A stretch of 64,000 nt of DNA, from positions 37,897-101,896 of the IMG/VR virus record IMGVR_UViG_3300045971_000277; one strand, 5' to 3'. The translations under genes and the position numbers were made by a program. The DNA comes from a virus. The notes below the pieces were generated by a model. That model saw only the letters and a program-made list of their open reading frames with translations. It ran no database searches and was not told where the DNA came from. This document shows positions 18,579-27,873 of this stretch, piece after piece. How positions within the stretch are numbered: position 1 is the first letter of the stretch; every line of letters begins with the position of its first letter.

Positions 18579-19211
18579 ATGACAAAGCAATGCAGAATAT
18601 GCCACAAAGATAAAGACATAACCGATTTTTACAAAAGTAAGATAACGCGTGACAAGCTGATGCACGAGTGCAAGATATGTACTAGCGAGGCTAGGAAATT
18701 AAATTATAGGTCAAATCCAGAGATTAAAAAGGCAGCGGCACTCAAGTGGTATTATGAAAACCACGAAGAAGCGAAAAAGCGTAATAACGACTATCGATGG
18801 AAGAATCGCGATGTGGCGGTAAAGCGGACTAAAGACTGGTGTGACGCGAATCGTGACTATAAGAATCAGTATGATCGTGAATACTATCAGCGCAATAAGC
18901 TAGCGTATTATTTAAGGAACGAGAATCGAAGAGCGGCTAAGATTGCACAGTCAGACCCGCCCGGATGGAAGGCAACAGTACCGTGGTGGCGAGAGGTGAT
19001 GGAACGCAACAAAAATCGTTGTTCGTACTGTAATAAAGAGTTTGGTAAGGAACGCTTAGATAGACCAACAATGGAACATAAGATACCACTATCACGAGGC
19101 GGCAAGCATTCTGTCGACAATATCGTACCGGCATGCCGTGCCTGTAACGATTCAAAGTCAGTCAAGACGCCAGACGAATGGCGTCAACCGGTTTATTTCA
19201 TGAAGTCATAA
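18579..19211 (+). CDS. Free-standing HNH homing endonuclease
   Basis: The 210-residue product starts with a zinc-ribbon pair (CRICHKDK ... CKICTSEARK), then a long basic and aromatic helix-rich middle (WYYENHEEAKKR, YQRNKLAYYLRNENRRA). It ends in an HNH nuclease motif: CSYCNKEF, MEHKIPLSRGG (the catalytic His region), and VDNIVPACRACNDSK with the Asn and the second Cys pair. Such enzymes cut cognate alleles lacking the gene and spread by repair. Base composition is clearly more AT-rich than the flanking structural genes, supporting mobile origin. It is inserted cleanly between two virion genes, 42 bases after one stop and 3 bases before the next start. Confidence 0.9.
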   Translation: MTKQCRICHKDKDITDFYKSKITRDKLMHECKICTSEARKLNYRSNPEIKKAAALKWYYENHEEAKKRNNDYRWKNRDVAVKRTKDWCDANRDYKNQYDREYYQRNKLAYYLRNENRRAAKIAQSDPPGWKATVPWWREVMERNKNRCSYCNKEFGKERLDRPTMEHKIPLSRGGKHSVDNIVPACRACNDSKSVKTPDEWRQPVYFMKS

Positions 19212-19214
19212 CGT

Positions 19215-20294
19215 ATGGCAGAGCTTAAAGTCAAACCAGCGTGGATGGCGACCGGATCGTGGGCTCGTGACCTTTCGAGCCACATCGCGGCGCTCCATAC
19301 GGCTGAACGTGTCCTTGCGTTGAACCTCGACAAGATTCGTGCGATGGGCCTGCCGTTCCGTGTGTGGCGCCGCGTCGATGAGCGGCTCGCGCTGACTCTA
19401 CCCAGGTCGCAGAAGTGCAGCTGCTTCCAAGACTCGACGCAGCAGTCGGATGCTCCCTGCCTATCCTGCTACGGCCAGCGCATTATACCCGGCTATCTCC
19501 GGTGGGGCTACACGACCGAATTCTACGCTAGCATCGACACTGGTCTAACATTGTCGAATCTTGAGTTGAACCGGGCCGTTACGCCGTTCCGCTTACAGCT
19601 GACGGCGGGCTCCATCACCGGCAGCCTCATCACTCCTCTCTACACCATTACTGATATCCCGGTCGGCCCATGGCAGCATAAGGTCGATGGCTATCCACGG
19701 GATTCGTCCGGCACCATCACGACCGAAATGAGTGTCGATGGTGGGGCTTATCAGCCTGTTGCGAATCTTGGTGTGACGGTTAACCCAGGCCAAGGTCAAT
19801 CTATACGATTCCGAGTAACACTGGCGCGGCCCACGGCCGCAGGTAAGTCTCCCCTGTTTGAGATCCTACGGGTCCGATATCCTGTGGTTCCGTCGTTCCG
19901 CAGCCATAATCCGGCTGGCCCCCTCAATGGCTTCGCCCACCAAGATACGACGGAGCCGGGTGAGATTCTACTGCTAAAGACTTGGGATCAAGAGCGATTT
20001 GCACGTGAGGCCGCTGGCACCAACACGGCCACGGACGGACAACGGTATTGGACCGTTCCGCTTTCGTTCTTCGACCCGCGAATCGATCGGGAGAGCCCGG
20101 AGGCCACTCTGGGCCGCGACCATTTCGTCGAAGAAGCGAGAGGGCCAGAGGACGGCGCTCGCTATGTCGGCACGCGCCACGCGTACTCCCGCACATTCAA
20201 GATCTTCACCCAGCAAACCATCAGCTTACGTAGGATCATCGGCGACATTGGTGATCGAACCGGCGGTGAAGGTACAATCCAGAGGGTATTTTAG
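19215..20294 (+). CDS. Virion structural protein, unknown (neck/tail candidate)
   Basis: The 359-residue product has an N-terminal helical part, then a compact cysteine cluster (CSCFQDS ... APCLSCYGQRIIPGYLRWG, about residues 73-101) that looks like a zinc-binding or disulphide knuckle. A beta-rich remainder follows (SIDTGLTLSNLELN, VSFRVTL-like strands). It is flanked on both sides by HNH endonuclease genes, which typically target conserved essential genes, and by other structural genes. Function beyond 'structural' is not recognisable. Confidence 0.5.
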   Translation: MAELKVKPAWMATGSWARDLSSHIAALHTAERVLALNLDKIRAMGLPFRVWRRVDERLALTLPRSQKCSCFQDSTQQSDAPCLSCYGQRIIPGYLRWGYTTEFYASIDTGLTLSNLELNRAVTPFRLQLTAGSITGSLITPLYTITDIPVGPWQHKVDGYPRDSSGTITTEMSVDGGAYQPVANLGVTVNPGQGQSIRFRVTLARPTAAGKSPLFEILRVRYPVVPSFRSHNPAGPLNGFAHQDTTEPGEILLLKTWDQERFAREAAGTNTATDGQRYWTVPLSFFDPRIDRESPEATLGRDHFVEEARGPEDGARYVGTRHAYSRTFKIFTQQTISLRRIIGDIGDRTGGEGTIQRVF

Positions 20295-21017
20295 ATGATC
20301 AAAATCACCCTACTAGCACATAAGGCATGCGTAAAGTGCAATAAAAGTAAGCCGGTTAGCGAATTCCCACGACGCTACACTGGATACCGCAATGATTGTA
20401 AAGTATGCAATCGAAATGGTGCGAGACAACGTTATGTAGATAACGCTGATAGATATTTACAAACCAAAAAGTTGCGCTATACTGGAGATCAAGAATACAA
20501 ACAGCGGCGTAATGCTATGACTAACTCGTGGTATGCTAACAATAAGGATCAAGTTTCCGCCGCTAGCAAGAAATACTATCAAGAGAACAGAGAGCAGATT
20601 TTGGCTCATAGTAAGGTGTATTATCAAGACAATAAGCTACAGATTCTATCTAGAGATAGAGCGTATCAGGCAGGTAATCGTGATAAAATAAACAAACGTC
20701 GTAAAAATAAGCTTAAGACTGATGTTAATTTTAGGCTTGGCATGAATCTACGACATAGGGTGAAAAATAGTTTACGATCTGGATCAGCCGTGCGCGATCT
20801 GGGTTGTACCATAGATGAACTGCGGCAACATTTGGAGTCTAAGTTTCAGCCCGGTATGACGTGGGACAATTATGGGCTACACGGATGGCATATCGATCAC
20901 ATCCGGCCGCTGGCTAATTTTAGTTTGGAGAACAGGGAAGAGTTCTTAAAGGCTGCGCATTACACTAATTTGCAACCGTTGTGGGCCAAGGATAACTTGG
21001 TTAAGGGTAATAGGTAA
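20295..21017 (+). CDS. Free-standing HNH homing endonuclease
   Basis: The 240-residue product begins immediately after the upstream stop. An N-terminal zinc ribbon (CVKCNKSKPVSEF ... CKVCNRNGARQ) precedes a lysine- and tyrosine-rich repeat region (SKKYYQENREQILAHSK and similar). The C-terminal nuclease domain carries WHIDHIRPLANF, YTNLQPLWAKDN and a final LVKGNR, the H-N-H residues with the conserved Asn-Leu-Gln-Pro-Leu-Trp core. The sequence is AT-rich relative to flanking genes. It overlaps the next start by one base (TAATGA), so insertion kept translation of the downstream gene. Confidence 0.9.
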   Translation: MIKITLLAHKACVKCNKSKPVSEFPRRYTGYRNDCKVCNRNGARQRYVDNADRYLQTKKLRYTGDQEYKQRRNAMTNSWYANNKDQVSAASKKYYQENREQILAHSKVYYQDNKLQILSRDRAYQAGNRDKINKRRKNKLKTDVNFRLGMNLRHRVKNSLRSGSAVRDLGCTIDELRQHLESKFQPGMTWDNYGLHGWHIDHIRPLANFSLENREEFLKAAHYTNLQPLWAKDNLVKGNR

Positions 21018-22561
21018 TGAAATTAACGGTAACCAATATCAGTGGCTCAGTCGTTTCGTCTCCCGTCGGAGTTCTACAGCCGCGTGAGTCATACCCCAGG
21101 ACCGGCACAGCTGACATCACTAAGCAGAAATTTGATCGGATTCAGCCAGAGTTGGAGACGCTTCGTCAGCGTGGAGCACTAACGTACTCTATATCAGCTG
21201 GCCGCGCTGATATTGATCCAATGACGACTGATTATATTGCCTACATTGATTCGGTCAATGGAAGTGATAATAACGATGGTCTTACGCAGAATACGGCGTG
21301 GGCCACTATTGATAAGGCACTCAATAGTGCTCCGCTGTCGTGGACCGGCAAGTGTCGGATCTATGCTAAGGCAGGCACGTATAAGTTGGCCGCTAACTGT
21401 ATTAGCACCGGTATTCCAATAGGGAGCACAGCCGAACCGTTCGCGTTTATTGGAGAGATGATAGATTCCGGCGTCGGTGTAGCCACATGTTCTGCCGGGT
21501 CTACCACAACTGTTATTAATACTAGTGCTGTCTTAGTATCAGACGCCCACTATGGGAGACGTGTAAGATTCTTAACTGGTGCATTAGCTGGTAAAACCTC
21601 ACATGTTGTAGCCAACACTACATCTTCAGTGACAGTATTAGTACCACTTAGTTCTGCTCCACTTACTAGTGATACATTTGTAATTGAGATGCCTGGTACT
21701 ATAATCCAGCTACCTGATCTTAATTGCTTAATATCATCTGGCGGCATTGCTGCAAGTTTCATATCTACAGTTCCAATGTCTGCTACATTTAACAGTGTAA
21801 AGTGGAAACTTGGGACTATAACATGGTTAATAGTCAGCGGTGGTACTACTCATATTAATTTTGATTCAAATGAGTTTATATTAGGTACTGCTACTAATAG
21901 TAAGTTGACCTGTGAGGCTGGGGCATCAATTAGTTCTAGAAGATTGTCTACTGAAGTAGGCCCTGATAACAGTTTAGTAGCCAGTGTCATCGTGTCCAAT
22001 TCAGGATCATCTAGCTTAGTTGTCAGAGGTCTATATCCTACTAGTCAATCTTGTGCATTGTACGTACAATTTGCTGGATTCTTATCTGGATTTACTAATT
22101 TAATAACAGATAATGCATCCTTTAGTTTGTCTGCTTACAACTCATCTGTAAGCTACGCGTATATGCGAGCTGGGTCATTATATGTTAATGATAATGCATC
22201 GTTATGGACCCCATTCCCGATTGTCATAGATGGTAAAAATCTAACATCAGTAGGAGTTAAGATAGAGCAGGGATCAATTATGGTAAATGGGTCACCTTCA
22301 GTATCTGTTTCAAATGTAAATGGCGATGCCGTACAGTTGTCTGAAAGTAGCAGATTTAGAACAGCATCGTTGACTGGTACTGGCAATACTGGTTATGGAG
22401 TTAAATTAGGGGATGGATGCATGGCTGTTGTCAGTGCATCATCTGTTACCGGCGCGGCAGGTGATATTATCGTGGGCGACACCGTGACGACGCATGCCGC
22501 GTTGACCACAGCTGGGTTCGTTACAAACGCTAATTATTTGGCACGAATCAGTAGGACATAA
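21017..22561 (+). CDS. Right-handed beta-helix (pectin-lyase-like) protein
   Basis: The 514-residue product has an N-terminal 70-residue module (MKLTVTNISGSVVSSPVGV) possibly for virion attachment, then DYIAYIDSVNGSDNNDGLT, the typical entry to phage beta-helix domains. About 400 residues of short strand-turn coils follow (ISSRRLSTEVGPDNSL, VSNVNGDAVQLSESS, SASSVTGAAGDIIVGD). Such folds occur in tailspikes and depolymerases; no catalytic pair can be assigned by eye. The part between about 21500 and 22400 is visibly more AT-rich than its own ends and than its neighbours, suggesting acquisition of a foreign module. It starts by one-base overlap with the HNH gene. Confidence 0.6.
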   Translation: MKLTVTNISGSVVSSPVGVLQPRESYPRTGTADITKQKFDRIQPELETLRQRGALTYSISAGRADIDPMTTDYIAYIDSVNGSDNNDGLTQNTAWATIDKALNSAPLSWTGKCRIYAKAGTYKLAANCISTGIPIGSTAEPFAFIGEMIDSGVGVATCSAGSTTTVINTSAVLVSDAHYGRRVRFLTGALAGKTSHVVANTTSSVTVLVPLSSAPLTSDTFVIEMPGTIIQLPDLNCLISSGGIAASFISTVPMSATFNSVKWKLGTITWLIVSGGTTHINFDSNEFILGTATNSKLTCEAGASISSRRLSTEVGPDNSLVASVIVSNSGSSSLVVRGLYPTSQSCALYVQFAGFLSGFTNLITDNASFSLSAYNSSVSYAYMRAGSLYVNDNASLWTPFPIVIDGKNLTSVGVKIEQGSIMVNGSPSVSVSNVNGDAVQLSESSRFRTASLTGTGNTGYGVKLGDGCMAVVSASSVTGAAGDIIVGDTVTTHAALTTAGFVTNANYLARISRT

Positions 22562-22562
22562 C

Positions 22563-23759
22563 GTGGCGATTTCGGAAGACCTAAGCTTACGCACGAACAT
22601 ACCGACCAACCCGGATCAGCCGGGTCGGTTGCCGGGTCAACTTGGTCGGATGACCGAATTGGTCAAGAATGTGTTTGTGTACGAACTCCGTCATTATTTC
22701 GATAGTCAGACAAGCCCGGACCGGCTCGCTATGGTGCCGGTTATTCAGAAGTTCGCTTCAGATCTTCCCGCGCCCGACCGTGAACTTGATCCGCTCGAAA
22801 CTATTGTACGCGTTATCCGGAGCCATCCTGACATTACGGAACGCCTGCCCTATATCGGCATCGCCGCATCGGCTGGCAAGAACATGAAGCTGGCGATGAG
22901 TGGTAAGTACGTCGACGCGGTTCGCCATCTGCCACGTTTGGTCGCCGGTACCGGCGCATACGCGCCACCGGTTGGCACGCCTGCCGTGGTGCCGTCAGCG
23001 CTAGACCTAACACAGTTTGATGACAACGGCCAGCCGGGCGTGCCTGTAGATTGGCCTGCCCCGCTCGGTATGGCCCAGTATGGATTAGTTGGAGCCGATT
23101 ATGTTGAGTTCACGACGTCATTTGACGGCGCGGTGTATACTGATCATATTAGCTTCAACGATATATATCTTGGGGTGTCTCCGCAAACCCCACGGATGAT
23201 TGCGGACGCCATTAACAATCAGGCCCTATATTGTCAAGCTCATGTGGTGTTCTACAATAATGTACCAACGCTCGTAATCGAGCCCGGTGGCCCTTGTGGT
23301 CGTGGCACGTACGTGACGATTCAAAAGACGGCTGCGACGGCCAACTTTGACGCTTATATTAATCTGCCGATCCTACAGAAGTCCGCGCCATCTGATGAGT
23401 TTCCGACGTCTAACCGCTACCTTAACAGCATGTCGATGACGATCAGCATGGTTTTGGGTACGGACGGTGAGAACATCCGGGCGGAACTGACCGACTTGGT
23501 CCAGAACTTCTTCTGCTTTGTCATGGAAGACCGTCACTTCACCTTCTACGGTCGCTCATTCTTCCATGCCGACATTCCTGACGAGACCTACCAGATCCTA
23601 ATTCGTGATAATGAGATCACCCCAGTGGGCGAACAGGAAGTAGCACGGCAGGACGATCCGATGCGTAAGGTATATATCAATAAAGTTGATGTGCCGGTGC
23701 ATCTACTTTATTATGTCGACCGTAACGTGCAGGTCGGTGCGTATATGGGAGAACTATAA
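22563..23759 (+). CDS. Virion structural protein, unknown
   Basis: The 398-residue product starts at a GTG with AGTAGGA about eight bases upstream. The N-terminal third is helical (RMTELVKNVFVYELRHYF, DPLETIVRVIRSHPDI); the centre is beta-rich and proline-rich; the C-terminal third (FCFVMEDRHFTFYGRSFF ... YINKVDVPVHLLYYVDRNVQVG) is mixed. It lies in the structural operon and overlaps the next gene by one base. It resembles conserved myovirus virion proteins of unknown role; neck, completion or decoration are possible. Confidence 0.5.
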   Translation: MAISEDLSLRTNIPTNPDQPGRLPGQLGRMTELVKNVFVYELRHYFDSQTSPDRLAMVPVIQKFASDLPAPDRELDPLETIVRVIRSHPDITERLPYIGIAASAGKNMKLAMSGKYVDAVRHLPRLVAGTGAYAPPVGTPAVVPSALDLTQFDDNGQPGVPVDWPAPLGMAQYGLVGADYVEFTTSFDGAVYTDHISFNDIYLGVSPQTPRMIADAINNQALYCQAHVVFYNNVPTLVIEPGGPCGRGTYVTIQKTAATANFDAYINLPILQKSAPSDEFPTSNRYLNSMSMTISMVLGTDGENIRAELTDLVQNFFCFVMEDRHFTFYGRSFFHADIPDETYQILIRDNEITPVGEQEVARQDDPMRKVYINKVDVPVHLLYYVDRNVQVGAYMGEL

Positions 23760-24244
23760 TGGCTGTCACAACACCCATAACATTACCGACAACACGCACG
23801 GACCTACCCGGACGTAGTCTGCCTGATACCTCTACCCGTTGGGCCGCGGTCGAATGCAACGCTACGATTGGAGCGATTCGCGAGCGTATGTGCTGGCGCG
23901 GCCCGTGGGTTATCACACCGCAGTATGCGAGTAACGACGTCGTGACGTATAATAATAAGATATACGTCGCTTTTATGGCCAATGTCGGCAACGTTCCACC
24001 CGGCACTGCGTGGGACTTGCTCGCAGCTACGTCGGCTCCAGTCGACAATGAGGTTCCGGTCGGAACCGTAGACGGCGTCAATCCGACGTTCACATTGGCA
24101 GCCGTGCCGGCGACTGGCTCACTTCATTTATACTTGAACGGCGTTCGATTACGTCCGACTACCGACTATACTGCAACAGGATCTACCATTACGATGTTGA
24201 TGATACCACAGGTCGGGGATTGGCTTTATGCGGATTATCGTTAG
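23759..24244 (+). CDS. Fibre-associated protein with carbohydrate-binding-like motif
   Basis: The 161-residue product contains a WRGPWVITPQYASNDVV...YNNKIYVAF segment (about residues 46-75). This resembles the aromatic chitin/cellulose-binding CBM5/12-type module found in many phage fibre proteins. A second module follows (TVDGVNPTFTLAAVP ... LYLNGVRLRPTTDY, about 100-150), also frequent in fibres. No signal peptide is present. It overlaps the next gene by 17 bases. It is probably a virion protein binding glycans or a fibre adaptor. Confidence 0.55.
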   Translation: MAVTTPITLPTTRTDLPGRSLPDTSTRWAAVECNATIGAIRERMCWRGPWVITPQYASNDVVTYNNKIYVAFMANVGNVPPGTAWDLLAATSAPVDNEVPVGTVDGVNPTFTLAAVPATGSLHLYLNGVRLRPTTDYTATGSTITMLMIPQVGDWLYADYR

Positions 24245-25430
24245 TATCATTATAGCGTTAGTCTGGTCCACTGCGATGGCGGCTCCGACTGGCATTGGAG
24301 CGAACCAGATTCGTACGGCGCAGCCTAATGCGGTAGACATGAGTGGAGTCGCAGTGGCGGAAGGTAACTCACTGTCGGCTTCACGCGCGGATCACACGCA
24401 CCCAATCACCGGCATTCTGCAGCCTGCCCATGGTGGCACAGGTGTGAGCAACCTCAATTGTCCAGCTGGACAAGTGCTGACGTCAAATGGCTCAGTGTTT
24501 TCGTGTGTGGCTGCCGCAATATCCGCATACGCTAGGGCGTCAGTACCTGCGTGTGATGCAACTACGGCTGCACAAGAGATCCGTGTACACGATGCTGGCC
24601 AGTCTGATGAAACGTGGGTATGCATAAGGCGGGATACGACCTACGCTTGGTCGACGTATTCGATGGCTGCAAATTCAAATGCTGCTGTAATGGCTGACGG
24701 TACGTTGATAGCTACGGTAGGTGTAGTATGGACCTCTGCTCCATCAGGAGATGCCTGCGTTAACCAGCTCACGAGCGTAAGTACATTAGGCGCAGCTCAC
24801 TCAGGTGAGTGCGTTAATCCACGTACTGACGTTTATGGCACTTACACGTGGCGTAGCACCGCTATGTGGATGGCTGTGGGAGCTACAAATAAGTTTTACG
24901 GCGCTGAGATCAGACTAACAGGGTCAATCCCAGTTACATTTGGGCCAGCCTCTACGCCTGATAACTATCAGTGCGGCGCTGGCGGCGGTGAAGATGTATG
25001 CAATTATGACACACCGTATGATGTGGTGGGATACAGCAGAATGTATCCGTGCGCACTAAACTCTACTACATGTTGGATTGGTGCCACTACTTACACTGGA
25101 TGGCGTCACTATAGCGCGGTCAATACTGTATCGTCTAGAAAACTAATCATAAAGAGTAGCCCTATGACTGCTAGCGGGACGGTAATTTGGTCCAGTGCGG
25201 CAGGCGTTAACGCTATCACCTGGAATAAGGGCTGGAACTTGATACGTGCTGATAACGTTAATCCACCGGCAGGTATTAACGCCGACGACTACTATTGGGT
25301 GGTGATTAAGCGCTTCGATTTCGGTCCTTGGTATAGCTGCACTGGACCGATATGCTTACCTGCTAATAATGACAGTGAAGCATTGGTGAGCCATCCAGCC
25401 TCATGGGTAGTGACAAAGGTTCTTAGGTGA
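24228..25430 (+). CDS. Exported cysteine-rich fibre-like protein, paralogue 1
   Basis: The 400-residue product begins inside the upstream gene and has a signal peptide (MRIIVSIIIALVWSTAMA|AP). After cleavage it begins PTGIGANQIRTAQPNA, then VAEGNSLSASRADHTHPITG and HGGTGVSN, motifs typical of phage tail fibre shafts. About 20 cysteines, many in apparent pairs (LNCPAGQ/FSCVAA, DACVNQ/GECVNP, YSCTGPICLP), would form disulphides after export. The C-terminal signature is PAGINADDYYWVV. The first 170 residues are shared with the next two genes, the remainder is mostly unique. Role inferred: exported adhesin or surface-displayed fibre. An alternative is a virion fibre whose signal peptide has another function. 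Confidence 0.6.
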   Translation: MRIIVSIIIALVWSTAMAAPTGIGANQIRTAQPNAVDMSGVAVAEGNSLSASRADHTHPITGILQPAHGGTGVSNLNCPAGQVLTSNGSVFSCVAAAISAYARASVPACDATTAAQEIRVHDAGQSDETWVCIRRDTTYAWSTYSMAANSNAAVMADGTLIATVGVVWTSAPSGDACVNQLTSVSTLGAAHSGECVNPRTDVYGTYTWRSTAMWMAVGATNKFYGAEIRLTGSIPVTFGPASTPDNYQCGAGGGEDVCNYDTPYDVVGYSRMYPCALNSTTCWIGATTYTGWRHYSAVNTVSSRKLIIKSSPMTASGTVIWSSAAGVNAITWNKGWNLIRADNVNPPAGINADDYYWVVIKRFDFGPWYSCTGPICLPANNDSEALVSHPASWVVTKVLR

Positions 25431-25434
25431 AAAC

Positions 25435-26664
25435 GTGAAAAAACTTACCTTAGGTTTGCTATTAATCAGCGTAGCATTAGCCGCACCAACTGGTATCAAC
25501 ACTAACCAGATCAGGACGGCTCAGCCTAACGCGATCGACTTGGCCGCACCTTCAGTAGCCGAGGGTAACTCGCTAGGAGTGGCACGTTCCGATCATACCC
25601 ACTCTATTACAGGCGTACTCCCACAGTTGCATGGCGGTACAGGTAGCGCTAGCGTAGCATGTGGAGCAGGTCAGGTACTGACGTCGGATGGAACGACTTA
25701 CACATGTGTTAGCGCTGGATTGACGACGTATGCCAGAGCTTCCGTACCAGCATGCGACGGGTCAAAGATATCCAGCGAGATAGTTGTGCATGATGCAGGT
25801 CAGCCTGACGAGACTTGGGTGTGCGAGTTAACTGCAGCCGCTGCGTATATGTGGACGGTGTACGCTCAGGTGCCTAACTCTACAGTTCAAGTTATGAGCG
25901 GCAGCGGCATGCAGTTCGTTACTGTTGGAGGTACATTTACTCCTGCATATATGAATGGGCAGGTGTTCTGCAGCGTGTCGCTGACCTCGACACAGGCGGG
26001 CCCAGCTACTAGTTCTGGATGCCGTAGGGACACACCGGACTACTGCGGCGCAGGATGTACAGGATCCTTTAAGATAGGGGCGATGTATTTAGCTGTAGGC
26101 GCGACCTCACGCTTCACTCGCGTTAGACTGGAGTTGAGTGGCACGCCTTGGCCTATGCTTCAACCGTGTGTCGGGTCAACTCCAGCTAGCTGCACGGCTA
26201 ACATAACTAGCGGGCAAAGGGTGATGCAGTACGGCTCGCCTTACGCGTATGCTTCATGGCCCGTTGCATGGTCTAGTGGCGGGTCAGGCGCATCGCTTCA
26301 GATAGGAGTGCTGTGGGATACATACGGGAGCGTTTATAGCGTGCAGGTGGCTTCTCCCTACAATAAAGTATTCCAAACTAACCAATTCGTACGGTCAGGC
26401 GATTTGAAGATATCGCTTGATGCGGCTGCTAGGAATGCGTGGCTTCCTGGCTGGAATGCTTCACTCGGACCTGCCCCAACTGGCGTTAATGCGGCTAGCT
26501 ACTATTGGATGGTATACACTTGGGATGGCGCCTATGGTACCCCATGGACGAGCACTGTTAACGCGCCGTGGACTTACGGTGCAGGCTGGGGCGCTTGGGA
26601 AGCTGAGGCTCAGGCTCCTGTTACTAATTACACAGTCAGAGCTGCGGGAGTCTGGGATGATTAA
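25435..26664 (+). CDS. Exported cysteine-rich fibre-like protein, paralogue 2
   Basis: The 409-residue product starts at ATG 25435, five bases after the upstream stop, with a signal peptide (MKKLTLGLLLISVALA|AP). The N-terminal 160 residues align closely with the previous protein (PTGINTNQIRTAQPNA, VAEGNSLGVARSDHTH, HGGTGSAS, DETWVCEL). The C-terminal half differs, but the closing motif PTGVNAASYYWMV is kept. Cysteines are again numerous and paired (CSVSL, GCRRDTPDYCGAGC). It is a tandem duplicate with a diversified distal domain. Confidence 0.6.
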   Translation: MKKLTLGLLLISVALAAPTGINTNQIRTAQPNAIDLAAPSVAEGNSLGVARSDHTHSITGVLPQLHGGTGSASVACGAGQVLTSDGTTYTCVSAGLTTYARASVPACDGSKISSEIVVHDAGQPDETWVCELTAAAAYMWTVYAQVPNSTVQVMSGSGMQFVTVGGTFTPAYMNGQVFCSVSLTSTQAGPATSSGCRRDTPDYCGAGCTGSFKIGAMYLAVGATSRFTRVRLELSGTPWPMLQPCVGSTPASCTANITSGQRVMQYGSPYAYASWPVAWSSGGSGASLQIGVLWDTYGSVYSVQVASPYNKVFQTNQFVRSGDLKISLDAAARNAWLPGWNASLGPAPTGVNAASYYWMVYTWDGAYGTPWTSTVNAPWTYGAGWGAWEAEAQAPVTNYTVRAAGVWDD

Positions 26665-27865
26665 ACTGGCCTTAGCGCTACTCCTCACAGCGCCTACCGG
26701 CATCAATACGAACCAGATCAGGACGGCTCAGCCAAACGTATTAGATGTAACGGGAGTAACGGCAGCTGACGGTAACGTTTTAGATGTGGCGAGAGCCGAC
26801 CATGGTCACGCTGTGACGGGTACTCTACAACAGTCACACGGTGGTACGGGCGCTGGCAGCGTAGTTTGCCCAGCAGGTCAAGTGCTGACGTCAAGCGCAG
26901 GTGTAGTGTCATGCGTGAGTGCCGGTATCAGTGCATACGCTCGCGCCTCAGCCCCCACGTGTGATGCGTCGCAGGTGTCAAAAGAGATAAGGGTGCACGA
27001 CACAGGCCAAGCGGATGAGACATGGGTATGTGAGTTGCGCGATACGACTTACGCGTGGACCGTATACTCACAAGCACCTAATTCGACTGCTCAAGTAATG
27101 GCTGATGGTACAGGCTTAGTCACAGTTGGCGGGGTCGTAGCCAGTGTAGGCGATAGGTTTCTTAGCAGCGCAGTACCTGCCTACGGTGCACCAACTGCTA
27201 CGGTATTAGTAGATGCGCAGTATGGCTCACGTATGGCTTCATATTTCGCGGTAGGCTCAACTAAGAAGTTTTCGCGTATCTATTTAAACGTACGCAACCC
27301 GCCTAAGGACTCTACTTATTTATGCACAGGCGCTTCATATACGCATTTTAAGTACTTAGATGGTGGCTGGACACAGGGTGGACTTAATTGGACGCCTAGC
27401 ACATTAGAAGCGAGCAATGGTTGGTTTAATTACGGTGTTCCTGCGCTTCTGCAGCAAAGCGGTACCGTTCCTACATGCGGCAATGTGACTGTTACTAAAG
27501 CCACTACGGGTACATTTGGCTCTTCTACAGGTACTCCATGGGGTGCGGATACAGGTGTTACACAGTTTTTAACTTGGCGACCGTTCGGTGTTGATGGCTA
27601 TATCGAGTTCACAGGCGCTAACGTAAACTGGACTAAGGGATGGAGCTGTCTTGGTTACGGTAGCGGTTACGGTACTGCCGCACCCACAGGCATCAACGCA
27701 AACGATTATTACTGGGTCGTATTTAGCGTACTCACTGACTGGACTGTACACTCATGCTCAACCGACCCCACTGCAGGTACATGCGGTAGTTTTTTGGGTG
27801 GTAATGTGTACCGACGGGGTGACAACTACTCACCATTAGTAATCTACGCAACAAGTGTGGAATAG
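26657..27865 (+). CDS. Cysteine-rich fibre-like protein, paralogue 3
   Basis: ATG 26657 (overlapping the upstream stop by 8 bases) was chosen because it begins the shared N-terminus; the longer frame to 26417 runs through the upstream gene. The product is 402 residues. The hydrophobic start is short (MIKLALALLL) and leads straight into TAPTGINTNQIRTAQPN, so the signal peptide is shorter than in the two paralogues and its function is uncertain. Shared motifs are ARADHGHAVTG, HGGTGAGS, CPAGQVLTS, DETWVCEL, and PTGINANDYYWVV near the end. The middle is unique. Confidence 0.6.
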   Translation: MIKLALALLLTAPTGINTNQIRTAQPNVLDVTGVTAADGNVLDVARADHGHAVTGTLQQSHGGTGAGSVVCPAGQVLTSSAGVVSCVSAGISAYARASAPTCDASQVSKEIRVHDTGQADETWVCELRDTTYAWTVYSQAPNSTAQVMADGTGLVTVGGVVASVGDRFLSSAVPAYGAPTATVLVDAQYGSRMASYFAVGSTKKFSRIYLNVRNPPKDSTYLCTGASYTHFKYLDGGWTQGGLNWTPSTLEASNGWFNYGVPALLQQSGTVPTCGNVTVTKATTGTFGSSTGTPWGADTGVTQFLTWRPFGVDGYIEFTGANVNWTKGWSCLGYGSGYGTAAPTGINANDYYWVVFSVLTDWTVHSCSTDPTAGTCGSFLGGNVYRRGDNYSPLVIYATSVE

Positions 27866-27873
27866 GGGATAGG

